64,000 nucleotides of DNA from Micropruina sonneratiae (GTDB taxonomy: Bacteria > Actinomycetota > Actinomycetes > Propionibacteriales > Propionibacteriaceae), in the NCBI RefSeq assembly GCF_025972045.1, contig NZ_JAPDHX010000003.1:372001-436000 (forward strand). Direction: 5' to 3'. Numbering within the stretch: the first letter of the stretch is position 1; each line of letters starts with the position of its first letter. The notes below the pieces were generated by a model. The model was not told the DNA's origin and searched no databases. It was given only the letters and a program-made list of their open reading frames with translations. Of the stretch, positions 29,249-36,462 are shown piece by piece. The position numbers and the translations under genes are program-made.

Positions 29249-29731
29249 TCAGATCTCGAACAGGGTCGTCCGGAACTCGGGGTCGTCGCCGGTGCTGACC
29301 AGGTCGAGCCGGGACAGTCCGGCCGGAACGCTGGCGAACTCGAAGCGGCCGTGCTGCCCGACCGGGGCGGTGGCGGTGCCGGCCTCCTGCCACAGTGACG
29401 CGGTCAGTTCGGGCTGTTCGCCCTTGCCGTCGGTGGTGCGGGTGACCCAGCCGTCGATGCGGCGAAGGTCACCGTCGACGGGGGAGACCCGCAGCATCAC
29501 GGTGAGGCCCGGGGCGGTGAACTCGAGCACCAGCTTCTGGTCGTCGCCGTTGCGGACGCCGGCCAGCTGTTGCGATCGGTGCACCATCGTGAGCAGTTCG
29601 AACTCGAGGTCGAGGTCGTCGACCGCCAGGGCGACCAGCACCCGTTCGGTCAGACCCTCGGGCACCGGGTCGAGCTCGGTGTAGAGACGCCGGACGGCGT
29701 CCAGCAGGGGATCGCGCTCCGAAGCGTTCAC
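29249..29731 (-). CDS. Small protein of unknown function at the anti-sigma position
   Basis: The 160-residue product starts with GTG at 29731, overlapping the sigma-factor stop (GTGA). Residues 1-50 are helical (LLDAVRRLYTELDPVPEGL, then TERVLVALAVDD), followed by beta-rich sequence with VLEFTAPGLTVMLRVSP and a C-terminal GRFEFASVPAGLSRLDL block like that of carboxypeptidase-regulatory or transthyretin-like domains. It has no zinc-finger HxxxCxxC motif and no membrane helix, so it is not a classical ZAS-type anti-sigma factor. Coupling to the sigma gene and its place before the protease make regulation of the sigma factor or of the protease plausible. This is inference. Confidence 0.7.
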   Translation of the reverse strand: MNASERDPLLDAVRRLYTELDPVPEGLTERVLVALAVDDLDLEFELLTMVHRSQQLAGVRNGDDQKLVLEFTAPGLTVMLRVSPVDGDLRRIDGWVTRTTDGKGEQPELTASLWQEAGTATAPVGQHGRFEFASVPAGLSRLDLVSTGDDPEFRTTLFEI

Positions 29732-30327
29732 AGTTGGCCACCTTTCTCCAGCGAGTTGCGCAGTTTGTCGAGACAGCGACGCCGGGTCGGGCCGATGCTG
29801 CCGATCGGCATGCCGAGATCCTTCGCGATCCCCGAATAGTCGGGACGGTCGTCGAAGGCGACGATCCGGATCAGCCGCTGGCAGCGCTCGTCGAGCCCGC
29901 GAACGTGCTCCCACAGCACCGAACCGCCGAGCTGCTCCAGCGCACTGGTCTCGGCGGCCGCCGAGGCGGGCAGTCCCGCGGCCAGCTGGGCGTCCTCGGT
30001 GGGCATCGCCCGGGTGTCGGACGACTTGGCGCGCCACGCCGTCCGCCTCGCCGTGGTCAGCAGCCAACCCCCGATGGCGGCCGATTCGGTCACCTGGTGG
30101 CCGTTGCGGACCAACGCCAGCCAGGTGTTCTGAACGGCGTCCTCGGCGGCGGCCTGGGCCAGTCCGTAGGCGCGGATGGTGTGCCACAGCACCGGGGTCA
30201 TGATCCGGACGAGTTCGTCCAGGGCGGCGGCCTCGCCACCCTGCCAGCGCTCGAAGCAGCGCGCCGCCCGGACCCAGACCGACGTCTCGGCCGACTCCGG
30301 GCGTCCTTCAAGATCTGATGCAGCCAT
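29728..30327 (-). CDS. ECF-type sigma-70 family RNA polymerase sigma factor
   Basis: The 199-residue product has an ECF layout. Region 2 is ELVRIMTPVLWHTIRAYGLA with AEDAVQNTWLALVRNG near residues 38-76, and region 4 is LDERCQRLIRIVAFDDRPDY plus GIAKDLGMPIGSIGPTRRRCLDKLR near 146-193. It would direct RNA polymerase to a small set of promoters, very likely including its own operon. The ATG at 30327 follows AAGGA at good spacing; longer in-frame readings upstream enter the intergenic region. It is the first gene of the sigma, small protein, S8, CHAT operon and is divergent from the M48 protease gene. Confidence 0.88.
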   Translation of the reverse strand: MAASDLEGRPESAETSVWVRAARCFERWQGGEAAALDELVRIMTPVLWHTIRAYGLAQAAAEDAVQNTWLALVRNGHQVTESAAIGGWLLTTARRTAWRAKSSDTRAMPTEDAQLAAGLPASAAAETSALEQLGGSVLWEHVRGLDERCQRLIRIVAFDDRPDYSGIAKDLGMPIGSIGPTRRRCLDKLRNSLEKGGQL

Positions 30328-30498
30328 CAGCGTCCTTGTCACGTTGGTCACGAGCCACCAGGAGCCCCCGTTGATACGCACCCAGAGCCCCGGGAATCCT
30401 GTGAATCCGCTGGATGTTGGCGCAAACCTACCCCTTTGGCTGTAACCTCCGCAGTTTCCGCCGGCCGGTGGTGACCGGCCGACAGGCAGACTGGGCAC

Positions 30499-31578
30499 AT
30501 GACTGAAGCTGCGCGCATCCGGTTGACCTCGATCAGTTCCCGGGCCTGGGAGCACCCAGCCGACCGGGGTGCACTGGTGGCGTTGCGCAAGCTGCGCGGC
30601 TTCGACGTGATCGTCCGGCAGCTCTCCGGCTTCATCAACGAGCGGGCGGCGCGGATGCTGCTGCTCGGCTCGGCGGTGCGCGCAGACGGGCGGCAGTTCG
30701 CGCGCGTGCACCAGCTGTACCGCGAGGCCGGCGACGCCCTGGACGCCCCCGAGCTGCCCGAGCTGTTCATCAGGGCCGACCCGACGATCAACGCGATGGC
30801 GATCGGCCTGGACAAGCCGGTGATCGTGCTCAACTCGGGCCTGCTGGAGGTGATGGACGACGACGAGCTGCGGTTCGTGCTCGGACACGAGCTGGGCCAC
30901 GTGCTCAGCGGTCACGCGGTGTACCGGTCACTGCTGGGGCTGTTGCTCGGGTTGACGTCGAGTTTCATCGCGATCCCGTTCGGTGCGCTCGGCGTCCGCG
31001 CCGTGATCGCGGCCCTGCTCGAGTGGCAGCGCAAGTCGGAGCTGTCGGGCGATCGGGCCGGGCTGCTCGCGACCCAGCAGCCGGAGGTGGCGCTGCGGGC
31101 ACACATGAAGATGGCGTCGGGCGGACGCATCGACGAGCTCGATGCGGACGCCTTCCTGGCCCAGGCCGACGAGTACCACGCCAACGACGACATTCGCGAC
31201 GTGGTGTTGCGCATCCTGATGGTGGAGGGTCAGACGCACCCCTTCGCCGTGGTCCGGGCCGGTGAGCTGGACCGTTGGGTGAAGTCCGGCGCCTACACGG
31301 CCATCCTGGCCGGCAGCTATCCGCGGCGTGAGGACGACGCTGCGGCGTCGATGACCGATGAGGCCTCGGCCGCCGCGACGCACTACTCGGAGGAGTTCGC
31401 CCGCTTCGACGACAGCGTCGGGAAGATCTTCTCCGACCTGGGTCACGGCCTCGGCCAGGCCCGTGACTGGCTCGCCGACCGGTTGCGCGACCTTTCCGAG
31501 CCGTCTCGCCCGCGCGGGCGCCGGCCACGCGACGAGCGCCCGCCCCGCGACGACCGTCCCGGGGGCGTCAACTGGTGA
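30499..31578 (+). CDS. M48 family metalloprotease
   Basis: The 359-residue product has the M48 signature LGHELGHVLSGH with zinc ligands His130 and His134 and catalytic Glu131; the third ligand is Glu181 in SELSGDRAG. A hydrophobic segment after the motif (LLGLLLGLTSSFIAIPFGAL) may dip into the membrane as in HtpX-like proteins. Residues 310-359 are a charged tail rich in Arg, Pro and Asp. It is probably a cytoplasmic or membrane-peripheral protease. The ATG at 30499 is the only reasonable start. It lies back-to-back with the ECF sigma operon across a 171-base gap, so it could be part of the same response, although this is not shown. Confidence 0.85.
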   Translation: MTEAARIRLTSISSRAWEHPADRGALVALRKLRGFDVIVRQLSGFINERAARMLLLGSAVRADGRQFARVHQLYREAGDALDAPELPELFIRADPTINAMAIGLDKPVIVLNSGLLEVMDDDELRFVLGHELGHVLSGHAVYRSLLGLLLGLTSSFIAIPFGALGVRAVIAALLEWQRKSELSGDRAGLLATQQPEVALRAHMKMASGGRIDELDADAFLAQADEYHANDDIRDVVLRILMVEGQTHPFAVVRAGELDRWVKSGAYTAILAGSYPRREDDAAASMTDEASAAATHYSEEFARFDDSVGKIFSDLGHGLGQARDWLADRLRDLSEPSRPRGRRPRDERPPRDDRPGGVNW

Positions 31579-31618
31579 CCACCACGCGCTGAACCGGCAA
31601 CGGGCGGCAGCACGGGCT

Positions 31619-32320
31619 TCAGCCGGCCAGCATGCGCGCCAGGAAGTCGAGGGTGCGGCTCCACGCCAGTCCGGAGGCCGCGGGGTGGTGGAACATCGGG
31701 CCCGGATTGTCGAACGCGTGCTCGGCGCCGGCATAGGTGTGGAACTCCGCACCGTGCGGCGTGACGGCGGCGCGCACCTTCTCGACCACCGCGGGCGGAA
31801 AGAAGCTGTCCGCCTCGCCCCAGTGGTGCAGGCTCGGGCACGTGACGTTCGGGGCCAGCGCCAGCAGGCCGGGGATCGCCGAGCCGTAGTAGGCGACGAG
31901 CGCGTCGGGGGTGTTGCGCGCGGCGACCTGGAAGCCGAGTCCGCCGCCGAAACAGAAGCCGACGATGCCGACCCTGCCGGTCACCTCGGACGCCGCACGC
32001 AGGGCGTCCAGGGTGGCCGAGGCGTCGGCGGTGGTCTGTTCCCAGTCGAGCTGCTGCGCGGCGCCCATGCCCTCCTGGACGTAGCTGGCGCTGTCCGGGT
32101 CGAAGGTCATGGCGCCGAGCCTGAAGTACAGCTCGGGTGCGTACACCACGTAACCGGCGTCGGCGAGGTCGGCGCAGCGCTGCCTGATGTAGTCGCTCAC
32201 CCCGAAGATCTCCTGCAGGACCAGCAGCCCGGGGCCGCCACCGGAGGGCGGCAGCCAGCGGTGGACGGGCAGATTGCCGTCGGGACGCATCACATGGATG
32301 AGGTCGCTCACCCGGCCCAT
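31619..32320 (-). CDS. Dienelactone hydrolase family protein
   Basis: The 233-residue product shows the dienelactone hydrolase pattern: Glu37 in LQEIFGVSDYIR, nucleophile Cys123 in GFCFGGGLGF, Asp171 in WGEADSFFPP and His201 in GAEHAFDNPG. These are the residues of the carboxymethylenebutenolidase triad and its activating Glu. It hydrolyses ester or lactone bonds; genomic context gives no aromatic-degradation partner, so the substrate is open. The ATG at 32320 fits the family length. The gene is convergent with the M48 gene (40-base gap). Confidence 0.87.
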   Translation of the reverse strand: MGRVSDLIHVMRPDGNLPVHRWLPPSGGGPGLLVLQEIFGVSDYIRQRCADLADAGYVVYAPELYFRLGAMTFDPDSASYVQEGMGAAQQLDWEQTTADASATLDALRAASEVTGRVGIVGFCFGGGLGFQVAARNTPDALVAYYGSAIPGLLALAPNVTCPSLHHWGEADSFFPPAVVEKVRAAVTPHGAEFHTYAGAEHAFDNPGPMFHHPAASGLAWSRTLDFLARMLAG

Positions 32321-32452
32321 CCTGCCTCAGCGCACCCGTGCTGGGAATCACCCGGCGGGTTCATGGCCCGACCCCGGCATCTGGTACCGAGCGAACGCGC
32401 AGTTCTACGATGAACGGACGATGGCCGTCCGCAGAGTGACCGAGGAGGTCAG

Positions 32453-32638
32453 ATGGCAGGCAAGTTCGAGGTGTACGAGGACTCGGCCGGCAAGTACCGG
32501 TTCCGGCTCAAGGCCGGCAACGGCGAGGTCGTGGCCACCGGCCAGGGGTACGCGAGCCTGTCCGGAGCCAAGGACGGCTGTGAGGCCGTCCAGCGGGCGG
32601 CGGCCGGCGCCACCATCGTTCAGGTCGACAAGGAGTAG
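32453..32638 (+). CDS. YegP/DUF1508 family small protein
   Basis: The 61-residue product is a single DUF1508 unit: FEVYEDSAGKYRFRLKAGNG followed by EVVATGQGYASLSGAKDGCE and an IVQVDKE end. E. coli YegP has two such units. The fold is a small beta sheet with a helix; the function is unknown. GAGGAGG lies upstream of the ATG at 32453. It is the closest gene upstream of rplU but is probably a separate transcript. Confidence 0.85.
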   Translation: MAGKFEVYEDSAGKYRFRLKAGNGEVVATGQGYASLSGAKDGCEAVQRAAAGATIVQVDKE

Positions 32639-32671
32639 CAAGGCGTCGCAACGGCGCGAGATCCGGCCGGT

Positions 32672-32690
32672 CAGGGTCAGTTTGACCCTG
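32672..32690 (+). promoter_or_regulatory. Perfect 8 bp inverted repeat overlapping the rplU -35 box
   Basis: CAGGGTCA at 32672-32679 and TGACCCTG at 32683-32690 form a perfect inverted repeat with a 3-base centre. The right arm includes most of the TTGACC -35 hexamer. It may be an operator for the ribosomal-protein operon or the terminator of the preceding small gene. Confidence 0.5.
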
Positions 32691-32711
32691 TTCCGGCCCG
32701 GCGCGTACTCT
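32682..32711 (+). promoter_or_regulatory. Housekeeping-type promoter of rplU-rpmA
   Basis: TTGACC at 32682-32687 and TACTCT at 32706-32711 are separated by 18 bases. This resembles a sigma-A promoter and would start a leader of about 90 bases before the rplU GTG at 32808. The leader may hold control elements; an L21 leader is known in other phyla but no match is claimed here. Confidence 0.55.
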
Positions 32712-32807
32712 TGATCCTCGGTGCCCGTGGGCCGGTCGGCTGATCCATCCGGATCGCCCCTCCACGATGGCATTGCATTCATCGAGATCGAAGAGAGTGG
32801 GTCAGGC

Positions 32808-33116
32808 GTGTACGCGATTGTGCGCAGCGGCGGACGCCAGCACAAGGTTGCGGTCGGCGACGTCCTGGAGATCGACCGGCTCGACGCCGAGGTGGGGGAC
32901 AGCGTCGCGCTGACCCCGCTGATGGTCGTCGACGGCGAAACCGTCACCACCGAGGCGAACCAGCTCGCCCAGGTGAAGGTCAGCGCCGAGGTGCTCGGCG
33001 AGATCAAGGGCGAGAAGATCCGCATCCTCAAGTACAAGAACAAGACCGGGTACAAGAAGCGCCAGGGCCACCGGCAGAAGCACACCCAGGTCAAGATCAC
33101 CGGAATCGAAGGCTGA
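32808..33116 (+). CDS. rplU: 50S ribosomal protein bL21
   Basis: The 102-residue product has the bL21 blocks [20 protein letters not shown] at the start, [20 protein letters not shown] in the middle and the basic [20 protein letters not shown] near the C-terminus, which binds 23S rRNA. The length equals the usual bL21 when GTG at 32808 is used; the ATG and other starts upstream would add a 29-residue non-conserved leader. It is cotranscribed with rpmA 11 bases downstream. Confidence 0.95.
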   Translation: MYAIVRSGGRQHKVAVGDVLEIDRLDAEVGDSVALTPLMVVDGETVTTEANQLAQVKVSAEVLGEIKGEKIRILKYKNKTGYKKRQGHRQKHTQVKITGIEG

Positions 33117-33127
33117 GGTAGCACCAG

Positions 33128-33385
33128 ATGGCACACAAGAAGGGCGCATCCAGCTCCCGTAACGGTCGCGACTCCAACTCGCAGCGCCTCGGCGTCAAGC
33201 GGTTCGGCGGTCAGCAGGTCAACGCCGGCGAGATTCTCGTCCGGCAGCGCGGCACGCACTTCCACCCCGGTGAGGGCGTGGGGCGCGGCGGTGACGACAC
33301 CCTGTTCGCGCTGCGCGCGGGAGTGGTCGAGTTCGGCACCCGCCGCGGCCGCAAGGTCGTCAACGTGGCGCTCGACGCCGAGTAA
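33128..33385 (+). CDS. rpmA: 50S ribosomal protein bL27
   Basis: The 85-residue product begins [20 protein letters not shown] and continues with [20 protein letters not shown] and [20 protein letters not shown], a full bL27. The N-terminal tail reaches the peptidyl-transferase centre of the ribosome. There is no processed N-terminal extension of the Firmicutes type. In related genomes obgE follows directly; here an alcohol dehydrogenase and two lipoprotein genes lie in between. Confidence 0.96.
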   Translation: MAHKKGASSSRNGRDSNSQRLGVKRFGGQQVNAGEILVRQRGTHFHPGEGVGRGGDDTLFALRAGVVEFGTRRGRKVVNVALDAE

Positions 33386-33404
33386 CCGCACCAGAACAGA
33401 CGCC

Positions 33405-33436
33405 GAAGGGCGGCTCCCCGACGGGAGCCGCCCTTC
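33405..33436. terminator. Strong bidirectional terminator after rpmA
   Basis: GAAGGGCGGCTCCC at 33405-33418 pairs with GGGAGCCGCCCTTC at 33423-33436: a perfect 14 bp stem with a 4-base loop. It sits between rpmA and the convergent dehydrogenase gene and can serve both. Confidence 0.8.
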
Positions 33437-33484
33437 GCGCGTCCCGACCCGGTCACCCGGCCTCCGATGGCCGGGTCAGGGGCC

Positions 33485-34513
33485 TCAGGGCACCAGGATG
33501 GCGCGGCCGCGGACGTTGCCGGCTTCCAGGTCGGCCAGCGCGGTCAGGGCCTCGGACAGCGGGTACTTCTGGGTGTGCAGGGTGACCTTGCCGGCCTGGG
33601 CGAGCACCATCAGCTCGGCCAGATCGGTGTAGGTGCCGACGATGTTGCCGATCACGCTCTTCTCGCCGGCCACGAAGTCGAGCGTGGGAGCCACGAACTG
33701 CCCGCCGTAGCCGATGATGTACTGGTAGCCCGCGGGGGCGGTCATCGCCCAGCCGTCCAGTTCGGCGCCCTGCTCGGCGACGAAGTCGAAGACCACGTCG
33801 GCGCCCCGGCCGCCGGTCAGGTCCTTCACCGCGTCGATGTGGCTGCCATCGGAGACCACCGTTTCGTCGGCCCCGATCTCCTTCGCCAACTCGAGGGCGG
33901 CCGGGCTGCGGTCGACCACGATCACCTTCGCGCTGGTGATGGCCTTGAGCGTCTGGATACCGATGTGGCCCAGGCCGCCGGCGCCCTGCACCACCGCGGT
34001 GGTGCCGGGGAACAGGCCGGACGCCGCCTTGCGGACCGCGTGGTAGGCGGTGATGCCGGCGTCCGCCAGGGCGGCGACATCGGCCGGATCGGTGCTCGGG
34101 TCGAGCTTCACGCAGGCCCGGGCGGTGGTCCGCAGGTATTCGGCCATGCCGCCGTCGTTGTTGCTCAATCCCGGGAAGAAGGCGCTGTCGCATTGCATGT
34201 CGCGACCGGCACGGCAGGCCAGGCACATGCCGCAACTCGGTTGCGGGTGCAGGATGACGGTGTCACCGACCTTCACGTTGGTGACTCCCTCGCCGACGGC
34301 GTGCACCCAGCCGGCGTTCTCATGGCCGATCACGTAGGGCAGGTCGGGGTGCTGCGCCGCCTCCCAGTCACCGTTGATGATGTGCAGGTCGGTGCGGCAG
34401 ACGCCGGCACCGCCGATCTTCACGATGACGTCGAGCGGCCCCTGCAGCGTCGGCTCGGGAATCTCGTCGATGGTCGGGTCGGAATGGTACGCATGGACGC
34501 GCACGGCCTTCAT
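33485..34513 (-). CDS. Zinc-dependent NAD(P)-linked alcohol dehydrogenase
   Basis: The 342-residue medium-chain dehydrogenase has catalytic zinc ligands Cys39 (GAGVCRTDLHI) and His in VIGHENAG, four structural-zinc cysteines (PSCGMCLACRAGRDMQC) and the nucleotide-binding GAGGLGHIGIQ, with an Asp at the end of the next strand (VIVVDRS) that favours NAD+. It oxidises a primary or secondary alcohol or reduces the aldehyde; the closest recognisable type is the NAD-linked ethanol/propanol-type ADH. GAGGAGG precedes the ATG at 34513. It is convergent with rpmA and has its own promoter region in the 167 bases to its right. Confidence 0.88.
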   Translation of the reverse strand: MKAVRVHAYHSDPTIDEIPEPTLQGPLDVIVKIGGAGVCRTDLHIINGDWEAAQHPDLPYVIGHENAGWVHAVGEGVTNVKVGDTVILHPQPSCGMCLACRAGRDMQCDSAFFPGLSNNDGGMAEYLRTTARACVKLDPSTDPADVAALADAGITAYHAVRKAASGLFPGTTAVVQGAGGLGHIGIQTLKAITSAKVIVVDRSPAALELAKEIGADETVVSDGSHIDAVKDLTGGRGADVVFDFVAEQGAELDGWAMTAPAGYQYIIGYGGQFVAPTLDFVAGEKSVIGNIVGTYTDLAELMVLAQAGKVTLHTQKYPLSEALTALADLEAGNVRGRAILVP

Positions 34514-34726
34514 CTGTGACCTCCTCGTCGTTGAAAGGGACCGATTGCCGCAACCGGTCCCGGTCACTATCGGCTGTCTACCGGCGCCCGCCCGCCCTGT
34601 CCACGGGCTTTCGCACCCAATGAGAATCGCGCACGCCGCCCAGCACCGCCCCTGTCGCTGCCCGCACGCGGCGGGTTAGGGTGCGGCGGGACGCGACGTC
34701 GGCTCGCCCTGGCACTGCTCGCTCTG

Positions 34727-35479
34727 GTGCTGTTCGGGCTCACCGGCTGCCGGGTCGAGGGCCGGGTCGTCGTGCGACCCGACGACCGCCTCGACGTCGA
34801 TCTGACCGTGCACGCCAAGCGCAGCCCCTACTGCAACGCCGATCTGGCGGAACTGTCGGTGATTGCGGGCAGGGACGCCGACGGCGTCGTGCTGTCCTGC
34901 CGGTATCTGGGCACCGTCGACCCGACCGTCTTCGGTTACCGCGGCGTCTCCGTCACGTCGGCGGGCGAGGTCCAGGTCGCCACGTTCAATCCGCTGCTCG
35001 TTCCGGCGGCCGGCGCGCCCACGATCATCAACGACGTGGAAGCGCTCGACGTCGTCATCGTCACGGCCGGCGACATCGTCGAGGCCAACGCGGGCGTGGT
35101 CGCAGGCAAGGAGTTGACGCTGGCTGACCCGGCGTCCCTCGGGCAGCCCGGTGGCGTGAGGGTGCTGGCGCTGCGTCACGCGGGTCCCGCGTCGTGGGTG
35201 TGGTGGGCGCTGTGCGGTGCCGTCGCCGGCGCCACCCTGCTCGTGCTGCTCGTGCTGCGGCCCGCCGCCTTCCGGGTCGGTGGGACGGCGGAGTCCGCGC
35301 CCGACGACGACCGGCCACAAGTGGACGCCGCACACCACGTCGACCCGGACGAAACCGCAGCGCCACCTCAGGCGCATTGGGCGGCACGAGGCCGCGACGG
35401 CCCCCACGAGACCGCCCCCACAGAGCCGGCCCGCCCGTCCGCGACCCCCGACCCGAGCAGGTGGGCGCCGGTGGAGTGA
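34727..35479 (+). CDS. LppM-like (DUF3153-type) lipoprotein, first of a tandem pair; start unclear
   Basis: The mature part reads CRVEGRVVVRPDDRLDVDLT after a LFGLTGC lipobox, then a beta-rich domain of about 140 residues, one membrane helix (VWWALCGAVAGATLLVLLVL near 170-189 of this frame) and a Pro/Asp/Ala-rich tail. This layout matches mycobacterial LppM-like proteins. The given GTG at 34727 leaves only seven residues before the lipobox cysteine, too short for a signal peptide. The same frame continues upstream with RRRLALALLALV-type sequence but no normal start codon. A GTG at 34681 lies one base out of frame; one G too many in the GGG run near 34688-34690 would explain this. The protein resembles the next gene, so the pair arose by duplication. 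Confidence 0.65.
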   Translation: MLFGLTGCRVEGRVVVRPDDRLDVDLTVHAKRSPYCNADLAELSVIAGRDADGVVLSCRYLGTVDPTVFGYRGVSVTSAGEVQVATFNPLLVPAAGAPTIINDVEALDVVIVTAGDIVEANAGVVAGKELTLADPASLGQPGGVRVLALRHAGPASWVWWALCGAVAGATLLVLLVLRPAAFRVGGTAESAPDDDRPQVDAAHHVDPDETAAPPQAHWAARGRDGPHETAPTEPARPSATPDPSRWAPVE

Positions 35480-35537
35480 ACCCGAATGCGACCACGGGCC
35501 GATCCGGAGGATCCGGGCGGTGTGGTAGACCGGGCGG

Positions 35538-36374
35538 ATGCGGCCTCGGCTCAGGCGCCTGCTGGGGATGATTCTCGGCCTGGTCGCAGCCGCGTCGCTG
35601 GCCGGCTGCGACGTCACCGGCACGGCCACGATCAGGGCCGACGACTACGTCGACCTCGATCTGCGGGCGGTCGTCGACGGCAATGAACTGTGCTACTGGC
35701 AGTTCGGCGAGACGGTGCGCACCGAAGAACGCCGGATGTGGCGCGGCAGCCAGCGGCTCTGCCTGCTGCAGGGCACGGTGCACAAGGAGGAGTTGCGACG
35801 CTGGGGCGTGAGCGTGTCGCACCTCGGCGAGCGCATCGAGGTGTCGTTCAACCCGCTCGGCGTGGCCACCACCAGCAGGTTCACGGCGGCCTCGGTGGGC
35901 ATCGACGACCTGGCCGTCACTGTCGAGTTCCCCGGTCAGGTGCAGGAGAGTACAGGCATCGTCGAGGGCAACACGGTCCGTTTCACCGACGTCGATCAGC
36001 TGGCCGAGCCGATGGGACTGTCGGCCGTCGGTCTCGACCACGCCGGCCCGTCCTGGGCGCTGGTGGGCACCGGGGCCGCGTTCGGGCTGGGCGTGCTGAG
36101 CACCGCGCTGCTGTGGGCCTGGCGACACCGCCGCCACCAGCTGACGGCGGCCCTGCCGGACCTACAGCCCGAGCACGCTGCGCCCGCGCCCGCGGCGCCC
36201 GTCGGTCCGCCGGGGGGCCCCACCCCGGGCAGCCTGCTGCCGTCCGACCTGGCGTCCGGGGCGCACGCCCCGCCCGGCGGCAGCGGCTGGGAACGGCCGG
36301 GTACGACGCCACCCGACGCGCAGGGCAACGCTCCGCCCCCGGTCCACGCCAAGTGGGCGCCGCCGGCGTCCTGA
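35538..36374 (+). CDS. LppM-like (DUF3153-type) lipoprotein, second of a tandem pair
   Basis: The 278-residue product starts at ATG 35538 with a full lipoprotein signal peptide: arginines, a hydrophobic core and LAGC with the lipidated cysteine at residue 24. The mature part opens DVTGTATIRADDYVDLDL, parallel to the first copy, followed by a beta-rich domain, a membrane helix (LVGTGAAFGLGVLSTALLWAW) and a Pro/Ala/Gly-rich cytoplasmic tail. The protein is therefore anchored at both ends, with the LppM-like domain outside. Mycobacterial LppM is linked to host interaction and cell-envelope lipids; the role in this organism is unknown. The gap to the first copy is 58 bases. Confidence 0.75.
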   Translation: MRPRLRRLLGMILGLVAAASLAGCDVTGTATIRADDYVDLDLRAVVDGNELCYWQFGETVRTEERRMWRGSQRLCLLQGTVHKEELRRWGVSVSHLGERIEVSFNPLGVATTSRFTAASVGIDDLAVTVEFPGQVQESTGIVEGNTVRFTDVDQLAEPMGLSAVGLDHAGPSWALVGTGAAFGLGVLSTALLWAWRHRRHQLTAALPDLQPEHAAPAPAAPVGPPGGPTPGSLLPSDLASGAHAPPGGSGWERPGTTPPDAQGNAPPPVHAKWAPPAS

Positions 36375-36462
36375 CGACCGACGCGGTGTGCGGCCCCGCC
36401 GGACGCTGTGGGACGATGAGAGGCGTACCTTTCGTCACCCGCGAGTTCCCCGGAGTTGAACC

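Noticed and set aside
30374-30400. ECF-type promoter (GGATTC and CGTATC on the minus strand) before the sigma gene
   Set aside because: The spacing of 15 bases is short for ECF promoters and several other equally weak pairs exist in the same gap.
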